From: Mesorhizobium sp. | GTDB lineage: Bacteria > Pseudomonadota > Alphaproteobacteria > Rhizobiales > Rhizobiaceae | NCBI RefSeq assembly: GCF_016793485.1 | Contig: NZ_JAEULZ010000051.1 | Span: 1-64,000 of the forward strand | Reading direction: 5' to 3' | Length of the DNA: 64,000 nucleotides | Shown: one piece after another, positions 61,220 through 64,000 of the stretch | Position numbering within the stretch: the stretch's first letter is position 1 | Layout: the number at the start of each line of letters is the position of its first letter | Position numbers and translations under genes: made by a program | The notes under the pieces: model-generated | What the model was told of the DNA's origin: nothing | The model's input: the letters and a program-made list of their open reading frames with translations, nothing else | The model's database searches: none

Positions 61220-62527
61220 TTACCGATAAACTCCCGGGAAAATGATGTCCTGCTCGACGATGATGTTGAACCCATAGCCCGGACGGATGGTTAGGGTCGG
61301 CTGGACATTGAGATTCCGGGAGATGGTCTGGTCCGCTACCCGGCCGAAGCTTTCCGCGAAGTTGCGCCGCGCGGCGTCCGAGGCGGTGTCCTGCGTTGCA
61401 CGCGTCGAGCTTTCCGGCACGGCCATGTCGATGCCCGTCCCGATCAGGGCAATGAGGATCGCCGAGCCGAAGGTCCGCAGGTACTTATTGTCGACCTGGT
61501 CGCGGAAGCCGCCATAGCCTTGCGCGTCGACGCCCGCCATGCCGCCGATTTGGAGAGTTGATCCATTCGGGAAAATGAGATCGGTCCAGATCACCAACAC
61601 CCGGCTTTGCCCGAACGAGACATTGGAATCGTATCGGCCGAAGAGTTTTGCTCCTTGCGGCACCAGCAGCCGGTGGCCGGTGGCGCTATCATAGACGTTT
61701 TGGCTGACCTGGGCGGTAATACGGCCGGGAAGGTCGGAGTTGATGCCGGTCACGAGCGTCGCCGGGATCACCGAGCCGCGTTTGAGCTCAAAGGGCGACT
61801 GCTGTGGCACGACGCGGTTCGGCAGATAACCGAGATCGGCAATGCCCTGATTGAAGAAGTCAGTCTTGCCGGCCTGGTTGTTCGGATCGGCCTGTTGCCC
61901 GGCGCCGCCGGTGCGCAGCGCGGCCGCATAGAGATCGGCCATACCGGCCCGATCGCCAAGCGTCCCCTGCCCCGCCGCCGCCTGTGGCGTTCCCGCTTGC
62001 GCCGCTTGCCCTACGCTGCCGATATTGACCGCGATTGGGCTGTCGTAGGCGACATCGTCGGCCTGGAGTCGGGCCATACGCTGCTGATGCAGCAAGCGCA
62101 ACATCTGCTCTTCCTGTTCCCTTTGCAGCCGCTCGCGCCAGTCGACCTCGCTTTCGACAGTTCGCGGCTGTTGCTGTTGCTGGGTCACCGGTTGGCGCTG
62201 GAAAGGATTGGTGGATTGCGGCTCTTTTTCCGTTTCCTCGACCGGCTGCACCACCTGAATCTGCGGCGCGGGGCGCGGCTCCTCGATCACGCCATCCGAA
62301 ACACCGCGCTTGAGCTGGTCGGCGAAGTCGGTTGCCGGTGCGCCGGTGGAGGTATCGAGCGGGCCGCCGCTCCGGTTGAGCCCCCGGATCGACAGCCCCC
62401 AAATTATAACGCCGAAGAAAAGAACGACCAGGCCGATGAAAAGAACGACCGGCAGCTTGTTCAAGCGCCGGATCCTGGGCTTGCCGTCGCCTCTTTCGGC
62501 GCCGGCGGAAAGATCGAGTGAACTCAT
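61220..62527 (-). CDS. trbI: T4SS core protein TrbI (VirB10 family)
   Basis: 435 residues. Cytoplasmic start, one membrane helix at about 25-46 (LPVVLFIGLVVLFFGVIIWG), a Pro/Gln-rich periplasmic stretch (about 85-175) and the conserved C-terminal barrel (RGSVIPATLVTGINSDLPGR, then LIFPNGSTLQIGGMAGVDAQ, and RPGYGFNIIVEQDIIF). It spans the envelope and senses ATP use by the channel motors. Last gene of the leftward trb operon. Confidence 0.96.
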   Translation of the reverse strand: MSSLDLSAGAERGDGKPRIRRLNKLPVVLFIGLVVLFFGVIIWGLSIRGLNRSGGPLDTSTGAPATDFADQLKRGVSDGVIEEPRPAPQIQVVQPVEETEKEPQSTNPFQRQPVTQQQQQPRTVESEVDWRERLQREQEEQMLRLLHQQRMARLQADDVAYDSPIAVNIGSVGQAAQAGTPQAAAGQGTLGDRAGMADLYAAALRTGGAGQQADPNNQAGKTDFFNQGIADLGYLPNRVVPQQSPFELKRGSVIPATLVTGINSDLPGRITAQVSQNVYDSATGHRLLVPQGAKLFGRYDSNVSFGQSRVLVIWTDLIFPNGSTLQIGGMAGVDAQGYGGFRDQVDNKYLRTFGSAILIALIGTGIDMAVPESSTRATQDTASDAARRNFAESFGRVADQTISRNLNVQPTLTIRPGYGFNIIVEQDIIFPGVYR

Positions 62528-62538
62528 GGCCCCTCCCC

Positions 62539-63000
62539 TCAGCTCACACGCTGCATGACGGACAGCGGGCTTGTCGGCGTGGCGCCGGTCGCCGACATGG
62601 CATAGGAGCGGGTCAATTCAACCGACGGCGTCGAAATCCGGGTCATGACCGCACCCTTGAAGGTGTCGACGACATAGGCGAGCGGGATCATATTGTCGCC
62701 GGGAGCTTGCCTGTTCGAAGCGACGGCATAGCCCCATCCGCGCAGCGATTCTTCGAGCGCCAGGCCGAAGGCGGAATCGTCGGGTTTGATGACGATCGTG
62801 CCGGTGCCCGGGCCGACATGCTCGGCGAGCTTGGCGACCATGTCGTCGGCGACGGCCGAGGCCGCGGCCGGCGAGAGATTGGCGGCATCGGCACTCACGG
62901 TCGGCGTGAAATATCCCCCGCCCGTGGTGGTGCATGCGCTCGTTGCGGCTGTGAGAACGACGAGTGCCAGAACACGGGAAAGTCGGTGGATGGCGCGCAT
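62539..63000 (-). CDS. trbH: Conjugal transfer lipoprotein TrbH
   Basis: 153 residues. Lipoprotein-type signal VLALVVLTAATSACTTTGGG with a Cys at about residue 23. The body (VADDMVAKLAEHVGPGTGTI, LEESLRGWGYAVAS) is the TrbH pattern. It sits at the VirB7-like position between trbG and trbI and probably anchors TrbG in the outer membrane. Confidence 0.92.
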   Translation of the reverse strand: MRAIHRLSRVLALVVLTAATSACTTTGGGYFTPTVSADAANLSPAAASAVADDMVAKLAEHVGPGTGTIVIKPDDSAFGLALEESLRGWGYAVASNRQAPGDNMIPLAYVVDTFKGAVMTRISTPSVELTRSYAMSATGATPTSPLSVMQRVS

Positions 63001-63002
63001 GG

Positions 63003-63842
63003 TCAGCCCTTCCTCGAAATGGTGATCTTCTGCTGGCGGGAGCCGACGCCGGAAAGCAGCACGGCGCGATCGAACACATAGTCGACAATCATCATCGTGC
63101 CGTTGAGCCGGTAGTTGACGATGCGGTTTTCGCCGCCTGAGACGACGAATAGCACCGGAGCATCGCCGCTCATCATCTGGCCGGGGAACTGGATGTAGGT
63201 CTTGACGCCGTCGGTGTAGACGCGGGTCGGGCGCCAACGGGCTTGCCCGCTGATAGCGAAATTGAAGTTCAGATTTTCGGCCCGGATGCCGGCGCCGGGA
63301 ATGATGCTCGCTTCGACGCGCGCGTTGAGCGCATCGAACTTGGCCTGCACGTCTTCGGGATACTCGAAGGCAACGCGGGCCATGTAGTCGCGATGATGTG
63401 ACCTGAGCCGGATATGGTAGGTGCGCCGCGATGTCGTCACCACCATGGAGGTCTCGAGCCCGGGTTCCGAAGGCTTGACGATCAGGTGGATTTTCTGGCC
63501 TTCGGCCGAGCCCGAGGTTGCCGGCTCGACCTTCCAGCGAACCGTGTCGCCCACCAGCACGTCACGCACGGCTTCACCGGCCTGCAGTTCGATTTCGCAG
63601 AGCTGGAGGGGCGAGCAAACGACGGACGGCTGCGTTTGGCCGTAGAGGTAAATGACCTTGCCATCTGGCCCGCGCGTCATCACCGCGGCCGTGCCCTGCC
63701 ATTGGGTGGAAAGTCCGGTTCCCCGCACCTCGTTGCTGCTGAGGCCCTGCTGATCGGCCGCAACCGCGACATTGAGGGCGAACGTGCCCAGCAACAGGGT
63801 TGCCGCACACACGTCCGCGTGCATTTTCTTTTGGTTGAACAT
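63003..63842 (-). CDS. trbG: T4SS outer-membrane complex protein TrbG (VirB9 family)
   Basis: 279 residues from the ATG at 63842, with a signal peptide ([14 protein letters not shown]). Conserved VirB9 parts: [62 protein letters not shown] and [20 protein letters not shown]. Forms the outer ring with TrbH and TrbI. Stop and trbH start are 2 bases apart. Confidence 0.95.
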   Translation of the reverse strand: MFNQKKMHADVCAATLLLGTFALNVAVAADQQGLSSNEVRGTGLSTQWQGTAAVMTRGPDGKVIYLYGQTQPSVVCSPLQLCEIELQAGEAVRDVLVGDTVRWKVEPATSGSAEGQKIHLIVKPSEPGLETSMVVTTSRRTYHIRLRSHHRDYMARVAFEYPEDVQAKFDALNARVEASIIPGAGIRAENLNFNFAISGQARWRPTRVYTDGVKTYIQFPGQMMSGDAPVLFVVSGGENRIVNYRLNGTMMIVDYVFDRAVLLSGVGSRQQKITISRKG

Positions 63843-63865
63843 TACTCTGACTCCGCGAGCGTTTC

Positions 63866-64000
63866 TCAAAGCTGGGCCGTCCAATCGAAATCCTTGAGGT
63901 AGAGGCCGATCGGGTTCAGACGAATGACCGCCTCGTCCTGGGGCGGCGAAAGATTCACGGTGGCGATGCCGCGAAAGCGGCGGGTGCGTAGTTCCTTGCC
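63866..64000 (-). CDS. trbF: T4SS inner-membrane protein TrbF (VirB8 family), C-terminal end
   Basis: The last 44 codons before a TGA at 63866: [20 protein letters not shown], then [16 protein letters not shown]. This is the conserved end of TrbF. The rest runs off the window edge. Order trbF-trbG-trbH-trbI is the standard one. Confidence 0.9.
   Translation of the reverse strand, partial: GKELRTRRFRGIATVNLSPPQDEAVIRLNPIGLYLKDFDWTAQL

Overview
The window is GC-rich and reads as alphaproteobacterial, most likely Rhizobiales (Mesorhizobium/Aminobacter-like). The support is a Ti-plasmid-type conjugation system (traG-traD-traC diverging from traA-traF-traB-traH, with a trb operon on the far side), a DUF736 gene and the general gene style. 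No replication gene or integrase lies inside the window, so it may be part of a conjugative plasmid or of an integrative conjugative element.

Layout. 1-331: a cluster of inverted repeats that looks like recombinase target sites, interrupting a DUF736 gene. 488-4599: a small protein and a Fic-BID effector-type toxin (VbhA/VbhT-like layout), then a 705-aa protein with a PD-(D/E)xK-like core. 4811-13070: transfer region I, with an oriT between traC and traA. 13071-61200: about 48 kb of cargo placed between traH and trbI. 61220-64000: the end of the trb operon (trbI, trbH, trbG, partial trbF), VirB10/B7-like/B9/B8-type components.

Cargo, left to right: broken transposase and other gene fragments (13.1-14.0 kb); a glycoamylase-like protein, a membrane protein, a haloacid dehalogenase, a frameshifted tautomerase, an AhpD-like protein and an isochorismatase-like hydrolase with a divergent AraC regulator (14-20.3 kb); two L,D-transpeptidases and a DegP-type protease (20.6-23.6 kb); a mercury operon merR/merT-merP-merF-merA plus a CcdA-like membrane protein (24.0-27.8 kb); an ArsR-rhodanese regulator with a divergent sterol-desaturase-family gene (28.3-29.9 kb); a copper block with cytochrome c, a BNR/sialidase-fold protein, pdxA-like, a 38-aa membrane peptide, cusA, cusB, a FixH/YtkA-like protein and a Cys-rich exported protein (30.0-38.5 kb); a complete bufferin (copper-binding RiPP) operon bufA-bufB(MNIO)-bufC-bufD(DoxX) (38.7-41.3 kb); two ECF sigma factors and two NrsF-type anti-sigma factors (41.5-46.3 kb); an IS630-type element that appears to carry a lipocalin-like passenger (46.3-48.1 kb); DUF3047, a class III cyclase, DUF302, TetR and a peroxiredoxin-like protein (48.2-53.0 kb); a VTT-FAD oxidoreductase fusion with a YnjF-like phosphatidyltransferase and a YnjBCD-like ABC transporter (53.0-59.5 kb); and a DUF3179 protein (59.5-60.5 kb).

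How it fits together. The cargo is mainly metal and thiol stress defence: mercury reduction, Cu(I) efflux and copper-chelating bufferins. A shared promoter pattern, GTAAC(C/T/A)-16 bp-CGAA(T/C), precedes bufA, the DUF3047-cyclase pair and the DUF3179 gene, with a 15-bp-spacer variant before the first nrsF. This suggests that one SigF/NrsF-type system encoded on the element controls scattered cargo operons. Repeated fragments of the same families (ECF sigma, NrsF, merA, glycoamylase, BufC) show that the cargo grew by several rounds of acquisition and decay.
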